Below, in pieces: positions 35,006-44,406 of a stretch of 59,347 nt of DNA. Each line of letters opens with the position of its first letter. The first letter of the stretch is position 1. Source of the DNA: Burkholderiaceae bacterium (GTDB lineage: Bacteria; Pseudomonadota; Gammaproteobacteria; Burkholderiales; Burkholderiaceae_E); the NCBI GenBank assembly GCA_019635275.1, contig JAHBZV010000014.1, forward strand, positions 1 through 59,347. Reading direction: 5' to 3'. The position numbers were made by a program, and so were the translations under genes. Under the pieces are notes generated by a model. The model saw only the letters and a program-made list of their open reading frames with translations, ran no database searches and had not been told where the DNA came from.

Positions 35006-35938
35006 TCAGTCGACGAACAGCGACGAGACCGAATCGGCGCGGTTGATGCGCAGGATCGTCTCGGCCAGCAATTGCGCGCACGACAGCACGCGGATGCGGT
35101 CGCAGGCCTCGGCCTCGGCCGACAGCGGAATCGTGTCGGTGACCACCAGTTCGTCGAGCGCCGAGTCGGTGATGCGCGAGGTGGCGCCACCCGAGAGCAC
35201 CGCGTGCGTGCAATAGGCGACCACGCGCTGGGCGCCGTGCTCCTTGAGCGCGGCGGCGGCCTTCACCAGCGTGTTCGCGGTGTCGACGATGTCGTCCATG
35301 ATCACGCAGGTGCGGCCCTCGACGTCGCCGATGATGTTCATCACCTCGGCGACGTTGGCCTTCGGACGCCGCTTGTCGATGATCGCGAGATCCGAGTCGA
35401 GCCGCTTGGCGAGCGCTCGCGCCCGCACGACGCCGCCGACGTCGGGCGAGACGATCAGCAGGTTCTCGAACTGCTGCTTGTGCACGTCGGCCAGCAGCAG
35501 CGGTGCCGCGTAGATGTTGTCCACCGGGATGTCGAAGAAACCCTGGATCTGCTCGGCGTGAAGGTCCATCGTCAGCACGCGGTCGACGCCGGCGGTTTCC
35601 AGCATGTTGGCGACCACCTTCGCGCTGATCGCCACCCGCGTCGAGCGCACCCGGCGGTCCTGGCGCGCATAGCCGAAATAGGGCAATGCGGCGGTGATGC
35701 GCCCGGCCGACGCGCGCTTGAGCGCGTCGACCATGATCATGACTTCCATCAGGTGGTCGTTGGTCGGCGCGCAGGTCGGCTGCAGGACGAAGACATCCTT
35801 GCCGCGCACGTTCTCGAGGATCTCGACCATCACCTCGCCGTCGGAGAAGTGACTGACGGTGGCCTTTCCGAGGTTGATGTACAGGTGCCGGGCGACCTCG
35901 GTGGCCAACCGCGGGTTGGCGTTGCCCGTGAAGATCAT
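35006..35938 (-). CDS. prs: Ribose-phosphate pyrophosphokinase
   Basis: 310 residues from ATG 35938. Makes PRPP from ribose 5-phosphate and ATP. Motifs: [16 protein letters not shown] (ATP), [13 protein letters not shown], the flexible-loop DKRRP and the PRPP loop [19 protein letters not shown] is 4 bases before the ATG. An in-frame GTG at 35959 would give 317 residues, nearer the usual 315-316, so the start is not settled. The tRNA-Gln gene and ispE precede it on the same strand. Confidence 0.95.
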   Translation of the reverse strand: MIFTGNANPRLATEVARHLYINLGKATVSHFSDGEVMVEILENVRGKDVFVLQPTCAPTNDHLMEVMIMVDALKRASAGRITAALPYFGYARQDRRVRSTRVAISAKVVANMLETAGVDRVLTMDLHAEQIQGFFDIPVDNIYAAPLLLADVHKQQFENLLIVSPDVGGVVRARALAKRLDSDLAIIDKRRPKANVAEVMNIIGDVEGRTCVIMDDIVDTANTLVKAAAALKEHGAQRVVAYCTHAVLSGGATSRITDSALDELVVTDTIPLSAEAEACDRIRVLSCAQLLAETILRINRADSVSSLFVD

Positions 35939-36036
35939 CAGACCTTCCGGGTCGACCACATCGGCGTTTCGGCGGTAGCCCTGCACGTGTCTGGCTCTCG
36001 GCTGGCAGCCCGGTTCAGGCCCCGGGCTGGAGAAGG

Positions 36037-36113
36037 TGGCTGGGGAGGAAGGATTCGAACCCTCGAATGCCGGAATCAAAATCCGGTGCCTTAACCAACT
36101 TGGCGACTCCCCA
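36037..36113 (-). tRNA. tRNA-Gln (anticodon TTG)
   Basis: 77 nt including an encoded CCA. Acceptor arms TGGGGAG/CTCCCCA pair fully; anticodon stem CCGGA/TCCGG with loop TTTTGAT gives anticodon TTG (reads CAA and, by wobble, CAG). T-arm GAGGGTTCGAATCCTTC contains the standard GTTCGAATC. Lies between ispE and prs, a conserved position in Burkholderiales. Confidence 0.97.
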
Positions 36114-36201
36114 ATGGTCATGCATCGGGCCGGAGGGCTTCACGCCGCGCTTGCGTCGTGACGGCCTGCAGGCCCGGGTCGCATCGCCTGCGGGCAAGCC
36201 C

Positions 36202-37089
36202 TCAGGCGAACGACCAGTCGCGCAGCGGGTGCCGGCGCAGCGAGCGGACCGAGTGGATCGTTCCGACCGCCTGCCGCGCGAGCCGTTTCCGGATCGAAGC
36301 GGCGACCGGTTCGTCAGGCACGGGACAGAACACGCAGCCCCCCGAACCGGTCATTCGCGCCAGTCGCCCGTCCGCGCCGGCCGAATCGGCGGCGAGTCTG
36401 AGCGCGGCGAGCGCTTCGGCGACGCGCGGCCAGGCCGAGCACACCACCGGTTCGAGATCGTTCTTCCCGCGATAGACGGACCGCCCTCGCGAAAGACCCG
36501 AGATTTTGAGCGGTTTCGTATGACGTGTCAATTCGGGAGAGGCGAACACCGACGCGGTCGGCACCGAGACCGGCGGCGCGACGATCACGAACCACTGGGG
36601 CGCGGCGGGCAGCGCGCGCAGGCGCTCCCCGACGCCGGTCGCGAAGGCCCGGCAGCCGAACACGAACGCCGGTACGTCGGCCCCCAGCCGCAGGCCGAGC
36701 GCCATCAGCCGGCGCCGATCGAGGCCGAGCCCCCACAGGCGGTTCAGGCCGAGCAGCACGGTGGCGGCGTCTGAGCTGCCGCCCCCGAGGCCGCCGCCCA
36801 TCGGGATGCGCTTGTCGATCGAGATGTCCGCGCCGAGCGCGCAGCCTGTTTCCGCGGCGAGCAGGCGCGCGGCGCGCACGGCGAGATCGTCTTCGGCCGC
36901 GACGCCGGGAATCGGATCCCGGCGGCGAATCGCGCCGTCGTCGCGACGCCTCAGGTGCACCCGGTCGCAGAGGTCGACGAGCTCGAACACGGTCTCGAGC
37001 AGGTGGTAGCCGTCGGGGCGACGTCCCGTGACGTGCAGGAACAGGTTGAGCTTGGCAGGCGCCGGAAGGTTTCGAAGCGAGTCGATCAT
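36202..37089 (-). CDS. ispE: 4-diphosphocytidyl-2-C-methyl-D-erythritol kinase
   Basis: 295 residues, GHMP kinase of the MEP isoprenoid pathway. N-terminal PAPAKLNLFLHVTGRRPDGYH, the ATP loop PMGGGLGGGSSDAA and the C-terminal MTGSGGCVF are intact. ATG 37089 overlaps the lolB stop by four bases (ATGA), as in other betaproteobacteria. Followed downstream by tRNA-Gln and prs. Confidence 0.96.
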   Translation of the reverse strand: MIDSLRNLPAPAKLNLFLHVTGRRPDGYHLLETVFELVDLCDRVHLRRRDDGAIRRRDPIPGVAAEDDLAVRAARLLAAETGCALGADISIDKRIPMGGGLGGGSSDAATVLLGLNRLWGLGLDRRRLMALGLRLGADVPAFVFGCRAFATGVGERLRALPAAPQWFVIVAPPVSVPTASVFASPELTRHTKPLKISGLSRGRSVYRGKNDLEPVVCSAWPRVAEALAALRLAADSAGADGRLARMTGSGGCVFCPVPDEPVAASIRKRLARQAVGTIHSVRSLRRHPLRDWSFA

Positions 37090-37682
37090 GGCCGTGCGAC
37101 GCTGCGCAGCGCGCTGTCGACCACCAGCCGCAGGGATAGTCGGCGCTCGCCGGCGCCGGCGCCGGCGGGCCAATCCAGCGCCAGGCGCCGCGGGCGCCCC
37201 GCCTCGCTCGCGTCGATCCTGACCGACCAGCCGTGGTCGAGCCCGGCCACGACGCGCGAGCCGTCGCGCTCGGTCGGCTCGGCGATGCGGCCTTCGAGCC
37301 AGTCGGGCAGGTTGGCCAGCGGCACGCGCCAGCCGAACACCTGCTCGGTCAGCGCTTCGGCCGACGGCGCCTGCCACGACTTGCCGTCGGCGGCGAGCAG
37401 CGTCGCGCGCCCGTCGTCGAGTCGCACCTGCGCGATCGTCTGCCCCAGCGGCGAGGACAGCTCGATCTCGGTGCTCGGGCCCTCGACGCGCAGCGAGAAG
37501 CGGCCGCTCGATCGCTCTTCGCGGGCCGCGTCGCCCGCCTCGGTGACGGTGGCGGCAAAGCGGCCGGTCCACAGGTTGGGCGGCCCCTCGCCGGCTGCGG
37601 GCCCGGTCGGCGTCGACGGGGTCGCGCAGCCCGCCAGCGCGAGCACGGACGCGGCCGCGAGCGCGGCGAGCGGGCGGCTCAT
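37086..37682 (-). CDS. lolB: Outer-membrane lipoprotein receptor LolB
   Basis: 198 residues. Signal peptide with lipobox (LALAGC, Cys19), then a LolB fold: WTGRFAATVTE, SGRFSLRVEG, ELSSPLGQTIAQV and a VFGWRVPLANLPDWLEGR loop. Accepts lipoproteins from LolA and inserts them in the outer membrane. ATG 37682 overlaps the TPR gene's stop and its own stop overlaps ispE, so the three are translationally linked. Confidence 0.93.
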   Translation of the reverse strand: MSRPLAALAAASVLALAGCATPSTPTGPAAGEGPPNLWTGRFAATVTEAGDAAREERSSGRFSLRVEGPSTEIELSSPLGQTIAQVRLDDGRATLLAADGKSWQAPSAEALTEQVFGWRVPLANLPDWLEGRIAEPTERDGSRVVAGLDHGWSVRIDASEAGRPRRLALDWPAGAGAGERRLSLRLVVDSALRSVARP

Positions 37683-39568
37683 CGCGTGATCTTGAACCGC
37701 GCCAGCGTCTCGTTGAGCACCTTGTTGCCGGGCTCGCGGGCGGACGCCTCGCGCCAGACGCGTTGCGCATCCTCGGCGCGGCCGGCCTGCCAGAGCGCCT
37801 CGCCAAGGTGCGCGGCGATCTCGGCCTCGGGCCGCAGCTTGTAGGCCTTCTGGAGTTGCTCGACGGCGGCGGCGAACTGTCCGCGCCGGAACAGCACCCA
37901 GCCCATGCTGTCGATGACGTGCGCGTCGTTCGGGGCGAGCTCGAGCGCCTTCTCGATCAGGGCCTGCGCCTCGTCGAGGCGGATGTTGCGCTCGGCGAAG
38001 GTGTAGCCCAGCGCGTTGTATGCGTGCGCGTAGTCGGGGCGCAGCGCGATCAGCTTGCGCAGGCTGGCCTCCATCGCGTCGAGCTTGTCGACGCGCTCGG
38101 CGGCCATTGCGTGGTCGTAAAGCAGCTCGGGATTCTCGGGATTGCGCTCGAGTGCCTGCGCCAGCACCGTGTACGCGTCGGCGTCGCGCCCGGCCTCGCG
38201 CAGCACCTGCGCCTCGGCCGCAGTGAGCTGCACGCGCTCGCGCACGCTGCCGACCGAAGTCGAGCGCAGCAGGTCGCGCGCCTCGTCGACGCGGCCGAGC
38301 TTGCCGAGCAGCACCGCTCGTCGCGTGAGCGCCGGCAGGAACTGCTCGCCGCGTCGCACGCGGGCATACCAGTCGATCGCGTCGGCAGTGCGACCTGCCT
38401 CCTCGGAGAGCTGGCCCATGAACAGATAGGCGGGATCGTTGTCGCGCTGCACCTGCGCCGGCAGCTCGAGATAGCGGCGCAGGTAGTCCTCCGCGACCTT
38501 CGGCTGCTTCGTCTGGTACGCCAGCTGTGCCAGCGAGAACAGGATGCCCGGGCTGTCGGGCTCCTGCTTGAGCGCGGTCTCGAACTGCGCGCGCGCGTCG
38601 TCGCTGCGGCCGGCGGCGGCGAGCAGCCGTGCGAGCGAGAAGCGGGCTTCGATGGCCTTGGGTTCGCGCTTGACGAACGACTCGAGGAGCGCGATCGCCC
38701 CGGCGCTGCCGCGGGGCGTCTGCGCGACGTAGCGCGCCGCCGCGACCGCCGCATCTTCGTCCTTGGGGTCGAGCTTGAGCGCGGCCTCGGCTTCGGCGGC
38801 CGCGCGGACCGCGTCGTCGGCGGCGTGCGCTACGGCCGCGAGCGCGAGCCGCGCGGCGGGCACGCTCGCGTCGGGCGTGGCCAGACGCTCGAGCATCGCC
38901 AGGGCCGCCTTGCGGTCGGGCGCGCGCGTGAGCGTGCGCTGCAGCAGCGAGTATGTCTCGGGCAGGCGGCGATCGGCGCGCGCCTTGTCGAGCCGCGCGC
39001 GAAGCAGCGGCTCGGCGTCCGCGAGCCGTCCGGTGCTGATCCACAGCGACTCGATCGTCTGCGTCGCGATCGGCGAGTTCGGTGACAGCTCGTGCCAGAG
39101 TTCGGCCGCGGGCAGGGCGTGGTCGAGCGAGCGCTCGACCAGCGCCAGTTCGGTGGCGCGGCGGGCGAGCCGCGGGTCGCGGGTCTGCCTGGCCATCGAC
39201 AGGTAGGTGGCCGCAGCGCTGCCCACTTCGCCGCGCTGCGCGGCGATCTCGGAAGCGAGCAACTGGAACATCAGTTGCGGCGTCAGGTCGACCTGCGGAA
39301 GTGCGTCGGCCGCCGGCTCGGCGGTCGCGCGGGCCGACGCACTCTTCGGCGCGGCATCGGCCGGCGACGCGGCGGGCGGCCTCGTCGCTGCGTCGCCGCC
39401 GGTCTTGCCGGTGGCCTGGCCGGTACCCGGCGGGGCGGCGCAGGCGCTGGCGAGCAGCGCAACGGCTGCCAGGATGGCCAGCTTCGGCAGCGTGCGCGGG
39501 CGCCCGCCCGCAGCAGCGGCGGCGTGCGCGTGTTTCGGCGAATCGGCCGCCGGGTGCGGTGGTTTCAT
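37679..39568 (-). CDS. TPR-repeat lipoprotein
   Basis: 629 residues. Signal peptide with lipobox (ALLASAC, Cys43) after a longer polar N-terminus, a Pro/Ala-rich linker (44-95), then tandem tetratricopeptide repeats to the end; canonical units include AYNALGYTFAERNIRLDEAQ and VIDSMGWVLFRRGQFAAAVE. Probably a scaffold of the envelope; partner unknown. Its position immediately before lolB is conserved in many betaproteobacteria, suggesting an envelope-assembly role, but this is inference. The start at 39568 is set by the signal peptide. Confidence 0.88.
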   Translation of the reverse strand: MKPPHPAADSPKHAHAAAAAGGRPRTLPKLAILAAVALLASACAAPPGTGQATGKTGGDAATRPPAASPADAAPKSASARATAEPAADALPQVDLTPQLMFQLLASEIAAQRGEVGSAAATYLSMARQTRDPRLARRATELALVERSLDHALPAAELWHELSPNSPIATQTIESLWISTGRLADAEPLLRARLDKARADRRLPETYSLLQRTLTRAPDRKAALAMLERLATPDASVPAARLALAAVAHAADDAVRAAAEAEAALKLDPKDEDAAVAAARYVAQTPRGSAGAIALLESFVKREPKAIEARFSLARLLAAAGRSDDARAQFETALKQEPDSPGILFSLAQLAYQTKQPKVAEDYLRRYLELPAQVQRDNDPAYLFMGQLSEEAGRTADAIDWYARVRRGEQFLPALTRRAVLLGKLGRVDEARDLLRSTSVGSVRERVQLTAAEAQVLREAGRDADAYTVLAQALERNPENPELLYDHAMAAERVDKLDAMEASLRKLIALRPDYAHAYNALGYTFAERNIRLDEAQALIEKALELAPNDAHVIDSMGWVLFRRGQFAAAVEQLQKAYKLRPEAEIAAHLGEALWQAGRAEDAQRVWREASAREPGNKVLNETLARFKITR

Positions 39569-39669
39569 GAGTCGGTGCCAGGTTCCATTAAACTGCCCGA
39601 CAAGATTACCCGAGCCGGGGCCGGAGCACTTCACGAAGCTGCAGCCGATCCGGCAATTTCCCGTCCCCG

Positions 39670-40491
39670 ATGCCCGAGCTTCCCGAGGTCGAGGTCGTCC
39701 GCCGCGGCCTGCAGCACAGCGTGCTCGGCCGCACCGTCGGTGCGGCCGACGTGCGCGAGTCGCGCCTTCGCTGGCCGGTGCCGCGCGAGTTGCCGCAGAC
39801 ACTGGCCGGTCGCACGCTTCGCTCGGTCGAGCGGCGCGGCAAGTACCTTCTGCTCGGCTTCGATCACGGGGTGCTGATCGTCCACCTCGGCATGTCGGGC
39901 AGCCTGCGGTTCCTGTCGCGGCCGCCGCCGCCGTCGCGCCACGATCACGTGGACCTGCCGTTCGAGCACGGTACGCTGCGCTACCACGATCCGCGCCGCT
40001 TCGGCGCGATGCTGTGGCACGACGCCGCCCGGGGGCCCGTCCTCGAGCATCCGCTGCTCGCCGGCCTCGGCGTCGAGCCGCTGTCGAGCGACTTCGACGG
40101 CGAGATGCTCTACCGGGCGACGCGTGGCCGGCGTGTGTCGATCAAGCAGGCCCTGCTTTCGGGCGAGATCGTCGTCGGAGTCGGCAACATCTACGCGTCC
40201 GAGAGCCTCTTTCGCGCCGGCATACGTCCGGGTACCCCCGCGCATCGCGTCGGGCGCGAGCGTTGCGAGCGCCTGGCCGCGGCGATCCGCGCCACGCTGT
40301 CCGATGCGATCGCGCGCGGCGGCAGCAGCCTGCGCGATTTCGTCGCCAGCGACGGCGCGAGCGGCTACTTCCAGCTCGACTGCTACGTCTACGGCCGCGC
40401 CGGGCAAGCTTGCCGGGTCTGCGGCGAGCCGGTTCGCACGCTTCGGCAGGCGCAGCGCTCGACGTTCTACTGCCCGCGCTGCCAGCACTGA
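39670..40491 (+). CDS. mutM: Formamidopyrimidine-DNA glycosylase
   Basis: 273 residues. Removes 8-oxoguanine and other oxidised purines. Pro2-Glu3 catalytic N-terminus ([10 protein letters not shown]), Lys in RRGKYLLL, the LHLGMSG loop, HTH region [13 protein letters not shown] and the C-terminal zinc finger (CRVCGEPV...CPRCQ) are all intact. Divergent from the TPR gene. MutY, which acts in the same 8-oxoguanine defence, lies 2.2 kb downstream in the same direction. Confidence 0.97.
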   Translation: MPELPEVEVVRRGLQHSVLGRTVGAADVRESRLRWPVPRELPQTLAGRTLRSVERRGKYLLLGFDHGVLIVHLGMSGSLRFLSRPPPPSRHDHVDLPFEHGTLRYHDPRRFGAMLWHDAARGPVLEHPLLAGLGVEPLSSDFDGEMLYRATRGRRVSIKQALLSGEIVVGVGNIYASESLFRAGIRPGTPAHRVGRERCERLAAAIRATLSDAIARGGSSLRDFVASDGASGYFQLDCYVYGRAGQACRVCGEPVRTLRQAQRSTFYCPRCQH

Positions 40492-40639
40492 GCCGCCTCG
40501 TGGCGGGCAGGCTGCCGTCTGCCAGCCCAAACCGGCCACAGGGCGGGCCGCGCGAGTCCCCTGCGAAATGATCCACGCTCGCCGCGAATCCCCTGTGCTA
40601 TTTATCGGTTCGTCAAATCGCACGGGTCGACGAAAGCCG

Positions 40640-42586
40640 ATGGGAGTCCTTGGAGAACAGATCGCCGGCTACGGCAGCTGGCGGCGCGAACTGTCCGAGT
40701 CCGTGCAGCGCTACGGCCGCTGGCTCACGGACGCCGAGCTTTCGGACGCCGCGCTGCAGGCGCGCGTCGACCGGATCGCCGAGCGCCTTGCGAAGGACCG
40801 CATCTCGATCGCGTTCGTCGCCGAGTTCTCGCGCGGCAAGTCGGAGCTGATCAACGCGATCTTCTTTGCCGACCAGGGCCAGCGCATCCTGCCGTCGTCG
40901 GCCGGTCGCACGACGATGTGCCCGACCGAATTGATGTACGACCGGTCGCGGCCGGCCTCGATCAGGTTGCTCCCGATCGAGACACGCCTGCAGGAAGCGA
41001 GCGTCTCGGAACTCCGCAACAACGACTCCGAATGGACCGAGTTGCCGATCGATCCCGCCGATCCGGTCGGACTGGGCAAGGCGCTCGCCAGCGTGCGCGA
41101 GACGATAGACGTCAACGTGGCGCAGGCCACGCTGCTCGGTGTCTACGACGAGAACGATCCGGACTCGGCGATCCGGCCCGACTCGGGGGGCCGCATCGAG
41201 GTGCCGCGGTGGCGCCACGCCATCGTCAACTACCCGCATCCGCTGCTCGAGCTCGGGCTGGTGGTCATCGACACGCCGGGGCTCAACGCGATCGGCGCCG
41301 AGCCCGAGCTGACGCTGAAGCTGATCCCCGGCTCCGACGCCGTGCTGTTCGTGCTCGCGGCCGACGCGGGCGTCACCCGCACCGACGTCGAGGTCTGGCG
41401 CGAGCACATCTGCGCGAGCCACAAGTCCGGCCGCTTCGTCGTGTTGAACAAGATCGACGGGCTGTGGGACGGACTGAAGGACGAGGTGCAGATCCAGCTC
41501 GAGATCGCGCGCCAGGTGAGCTCGGTGGCGCACACGCTCGACCTGCCCAACGAGCGCATCTACCCGGTGTCGGCGCAGAAGGCGCTGGTCGCCCGGGTCA
41601 ACCGCGACCCGCTGCTGCTCAAGCGCAGTCGCATGTCGGACCTCGAGTACGCGCTGGGCCGCGAGCTGGTGCCGCAGCAGCGCGAGATCGCCGCCGAGCA
41701 CGTGCGCCGGGAATTCGACGAGCTGCACGGCCAGGTATGCGCCACGCTGGGCGCGCGTCGGCGCGCCGCGGTCGAACAGCTGTTCGAGCTCGGCGGCCTG
41801 CGCGGGAAGAACCGCGGCGTGATGGACCACATGGCCGCACGGATCCGGGGCGAGCGGGAGGACTTCGAAAAGAGCCTGCGCCAGCTGCAGGGACTGCGCT
41901 CGGTGCTGTCGAAGCATTCGCAGACGCTGGGCCGGGCGGTGGGCGGCGAATCCCTGAAGCGCCACGTGCGGGAGGCGCGCGAGGCGATGAGGTCCAGCAC
42001 CTTCTCCATCGGTCTGCGCTCGGGAATGACCTCGCTGCTCGACGCAGTGCGCGCCGACTTCGACGAGGCGACCCGGCTGGTCGACGAGATCGCGGCGCTG
42101 ATGAGCGCGATGTACCGAAGCTTCAGCGCCGAGCACGGCCTGTCGCTCGGCAACCCGGCGCTGTACTCGACGCGGCGCTTCTACGCCGAGCTCGACCGCA
42201 TCGAGCAGCTGCAGCGCCGGAAGTTCGGCGCGATCACGATGGCGACGACGTCGCAGTGGGCGCTGATGCGGCGCTTCTTCGAGTCGGTCGCGACCCGGCT
42301 GCGCGAGTTGCAGGAGCTCGCCGACCGCGAGATCCAGGCCTGGCTGCGCACCGTCATGGCTCCGATCGAGACGCAGGTGCGCGAGCACCAGGCGCAGCTG
42401 AAGCGCCGGCTCGATTCGGTGCGGCGCGTGCTCGACGCCAACGACAGCCTCGAGTCGCGGATCGCCGAGGTCGAGCAGCAGCGTGCCGAGATCGAGCAGC
42501 GCATCGCGCTTGCCGAGGAGTTCGCGCTGCAGGTTCGCCGGCAGCTGGGAGAACCGGCGAGCGTCGCCGAGCCCGCGGTGGCCTGA
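40640..42586 (+). CDS. Dynamin-like GTPase
   Basis: 648 residues, bacterial dynamin-family protein. GTPase domain: P-loop AEFSRGKS (61-68), switch-I threonines T91-T92, G3 VVIDTPGLNAIG and G4 LNKIDG. In the P-loop the usual first Gly of GxxxxGKS is Ala61. The C-terminal half is helical with long coiled-coil segments (about 390-450 and 560-640). No membrane helix is apparent, so membrane contact, if any, would be peripheral. ATG 40640 marks the end of open sequence with homology. It sits between mutM and mutY. Cellular role unknown; family members remodel membranes. Confidence 0.87.
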   Translation: MGVLGEQIAGYGSWRRELSESVQRYGRWLTDAELSDAALQARVDRIAERLAKDRISIAFVAEFSRGKSELINAIFFADQGQRILPSSAGRTTMCPTELMYDRSRPASIRLLPIETRLQEASVSELRNNDSEWTELPIDPADPVGLGKALASVRETIDVNVAQATLLGVYDENDPDSAIRPDSGGRIEVPRWRHAIVNYPHPLLELGLVVIDTPGLNAIGAEPELTLKLIPGSDAVLFVLAADAGVTRTDVEVWREHICASHKSGRFVVLNKIDGLWDGLKDEVQIQLEIARQVSSVAHTLDLPNERIYPVSAQKALVARVNRDPLLLKRSRMSDLEYALGRELVPQQREIAAEHVRREFDELHGQVCATLGARRRAAVEQLFELGGLRGKNRGVMDHMAARIRGEREDFEKSLRQLQGLRSVLSKHSQTLGRAVGGESLKRHVREAREAMRSSTFSIGLRSGMTSLLDAVRADFDEATRLVDEIAALMSAMYRSFSAEHGLSLGNPALYSTRRFYAELDRIEQLQRRKFGAITMATTSQWALMRRFFESVATRLRELQELADREIQAWLRTVMAPIETQVREHQAQLKRRLDSVRRVLDANDSLESRIAEVEQQRAEIEQRIALAEEFALQVRRQLGEPASVAEPAVA

Positions 42587-42609
42587 GGCGCGGGCCGCGC
42601 CTTCGCCCC

Positions 42610-42659
42610 TCAGGTGCGGCCACGCCGTCGTTCTTCAGGCGCGGCCACGCCGTCGTCCC
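42610..42659. repeat. Two tandem 25-bp repeats before mutY
   Basis: Units 42610-42634 and 42635-42659, TCAGGtGCGGCCACGCCGTC-type, 22 of 25 identical. A third, degenerate start (TCGGGCGCGCC) follows. They fill the space between the GTPase stop and the mutY -10-like TACAAT (42681). No function is evident. Confidence 0.75.
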
Positions 42660-42693
42660 TCGGGCGCGCCCGCGCGACCGTACAATCCGCCGG

Positions 42694-43836
42694 GTGATCG
42701 CCCCCCGACTGATCGACTGGCAGCGCCGCCACGGGCGCCACGACCTGCCCTGGCAGCGCACGCGCGACCCTTACCGGATCTGGCTGTCGGAGGTCATGCT
42801 CCAGCAGACGCAGGTCGACACCGTCAAGCCGTACTACCAGCGCTTCGTCGCGCGCTTTCCGGACGTCGGGTCCCTGGCGGCCGCGCAGGTCGACGACGTG
42901 CTCGCGCTGTGGAGCGGGCTGGGCTACTACAGTCGGGCGCGCAACCTGCATCGCTGTGCGCGCGAGGTCGTCGCGCGGCACGCCGGCGTCTTCCCCGACG
43001 ATCCGCAGCGGCTCGCCGAACTGCCCGGCATCGGCCGTTCGACCGCGGCGGCGATCGCGGTGTTCGCCTTCGGCCGCAGGGCGGCGATCCTCGACGGCAA
43101 CGTGCGCCGCGTGCTGTGCCGGCACGAGGGCGTGCGCGGCTATCCCGGCGAGCGCGCGGTCGAGGCCGAGCTCTGGCGCATCGCCGAGGTCGAGCTCGCG
43201 CACGACGACGTCGAGGCCTATACGCAGGGGCTGATGGACCTGGGTGCGACGCTGTGCGTGCGCGCGCGCCCCGCCTGCACCGCGTGCCCGATCGCGAGCG
43301 ACTGCGTCGCGCTGCGCGAGGGCGTCGTCGCGGAACTGCCGGCTCCAAGGCCGAAGCGCGCCGTTCCGCTGCGTCGATGCACGATGTTCGTGATCCGTCG
43401 CGGCCCGCAGGTGCTGGTCGAGCGCCGCCCGCCGAGCGGCGTCTGGGGCGGCCTGTGGAGCCTGCCGGAATCGGCGTCGGCGCAGGGCGACGCCGCGCGG
43501 CCTGCGGTCGGCGGCGGCCCCGCAGGCGCAGGCGCGCCGGACCCCGCTGCGCTCGCGGCCGAGATCGAGCGCCGCTTCGGGCTGCGCGTCACGCCGCCGC
43601 GCGCGCTCGCACCGTTCGACCACGCGTTCACGCACTTTCGGCTGCGCGTGCAGCCGGTCGACTGCGACCTGGTGTCCGCGCCCCGGGCGGCCGATGCGCC
43701 GGGGCTGGCCTGGCTCGCGCTGGACGACGCTGGCGAGGCGGCCTTGCCGCGACCGGTGAAGACGCTGCTGCAGGGGCTCGCGCTCAGAGCACCCGGTGCT
43801 GTTGCAGGTACTGGTGGATCAGCGACAGGCGGGTAG
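42694..43836 (+). CDS. mutY: A/G-specific adenine glycosylase
   Basis: 380 residues. Removes adenine opposite 8-oxoguanine. Catalytic Glu in SEVMLQQTQV, HhH motif LPGIGRSTAAAI, Asp in ILDGNVRRV, and a complete 4Fe-4S cluster C-x6-C-x2-C-x5-C (CVRARPACTACPIASDC). The C-terminal NUDIX-like domain recognises the lesion. GTG start at 42694 with TACAAT just upstream. A Gly/Pro/Ala-rich insert occurs at about 265-295. The last 53 bases overlap, tail to tail, the convergent Lon-domain gene. Confidence 0.95.
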   Translation: MIAPRLIDWQRRHGRHDLPWQRTRDPYRIWLSEVMLQQTQVDTVKPYYQRFVARFPDVGSLAAAQVDDVLALWSGLGYYSRARNLHRCAREVVARHAGVFPDDPQRLAELPGIGRSTAAAIAVFAFGRRAAILDGNVRRVLCRHEGVRGYPGERAVEAELWRIAEVELAHDDVEAYTQGLMDLGATLCVRARPACTACPIASDCVALREGVVAELPAPRPKRAVPLRRCTMFVIRRGPQVLVERRPPSGVWGGLWSLPESASAQGDAARPAVGGGPAGAGAPDPAALAAEIERRFGLRVTPPRALAPFDHAFTHFRLRVQPVDCDLVSAPRAADAPGLAWLALDDAGEAALPRPVKTLLQGLALRAPGAVAGTGGSATGG

Positions 43837-44389
43837 GTGCGTCCTCGAGCTCCATCAGCTTCTGGCGTGCGCGCGGCGGGATCGGCAGGAACTCGCACAA
43901 CCGGTTGCCGACCCAGGCCGCGGAGTCGAAGTCGTACGGAGCGGCGATCATTTGCCGCATCGGATCGGGCTCGCGTGCGACCAGGTCGTCGACCAGGCGC
44001 CGCAGCAGCGATGCGCACGCGGCGAAGTCCCTCGGGACCGCCGCGGGCTCGTCGGCGTCGATCATCTCGACGTCGGCGCGGATCAGGCGGTCCTTGCCGA
44101 CGCGACGCTCGAGCACCCTGAAGCGCTGCCCGCCGACGGTGCGCAGGTTCAGTACGCCGGCCTTCTCCATGTCGAAGTCGACGATGTGGGCCGTGCAGCC
44201 GACCGCCTCGTGCCGGGCGGCCTCGCCGACCTCGCTGCCCTCGGTGATCAGGCACACCCCGAAGGGCGCGTCGGCGGCGGTGCACTCGCGGACGAGGTCG
44301 AGATAGCGCGTCTCGAACACGCGCAGTGGCAACACGCCGCCGGGAAACAGCACGGTGCCGAGCGGGAAGATTGCGAGGTCGCGGACCAC
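43784..44389 (-). CDS. LON peptidase substrate-binding domain protein
   Basis: 201 residues: only the N-terminal (LAN/PUA-like) domain of Lon, no ATPase or protease. N-terminal IFPLGTVLFPGGVLPLRVFE and FGVCLITEGSEVG are typical of this stand-alone family. Role unknown, perhaps protein or RNA binding. It is the last gene of the leftward block whose preceding gene is rapZ (17 bases apart). Overlaps the mutY end by 53 bases. Confidence 0.9.
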   Translation of the reverse strand: MVRDLAIFPLGTVLFPGGVLPLRVFETRYLDLVRECTAADAPFGVCLITEGSEVGEAARHEAVGCTAHIVDFDMEKAGVLNLRTVGGQRFRVLERRVGKDRLIRADVEMIDADEPAAVPRDFAACASLLRRLVDDLVAREPDPMRQMIAAPYDFDSAAWVGNRLCEFLPIPPRARQKLMELEDAPTRLSLIHQYLQQHRVL

Positions 44390-44406
44390 GGCGCCTGCGA
44401 CGCGGC

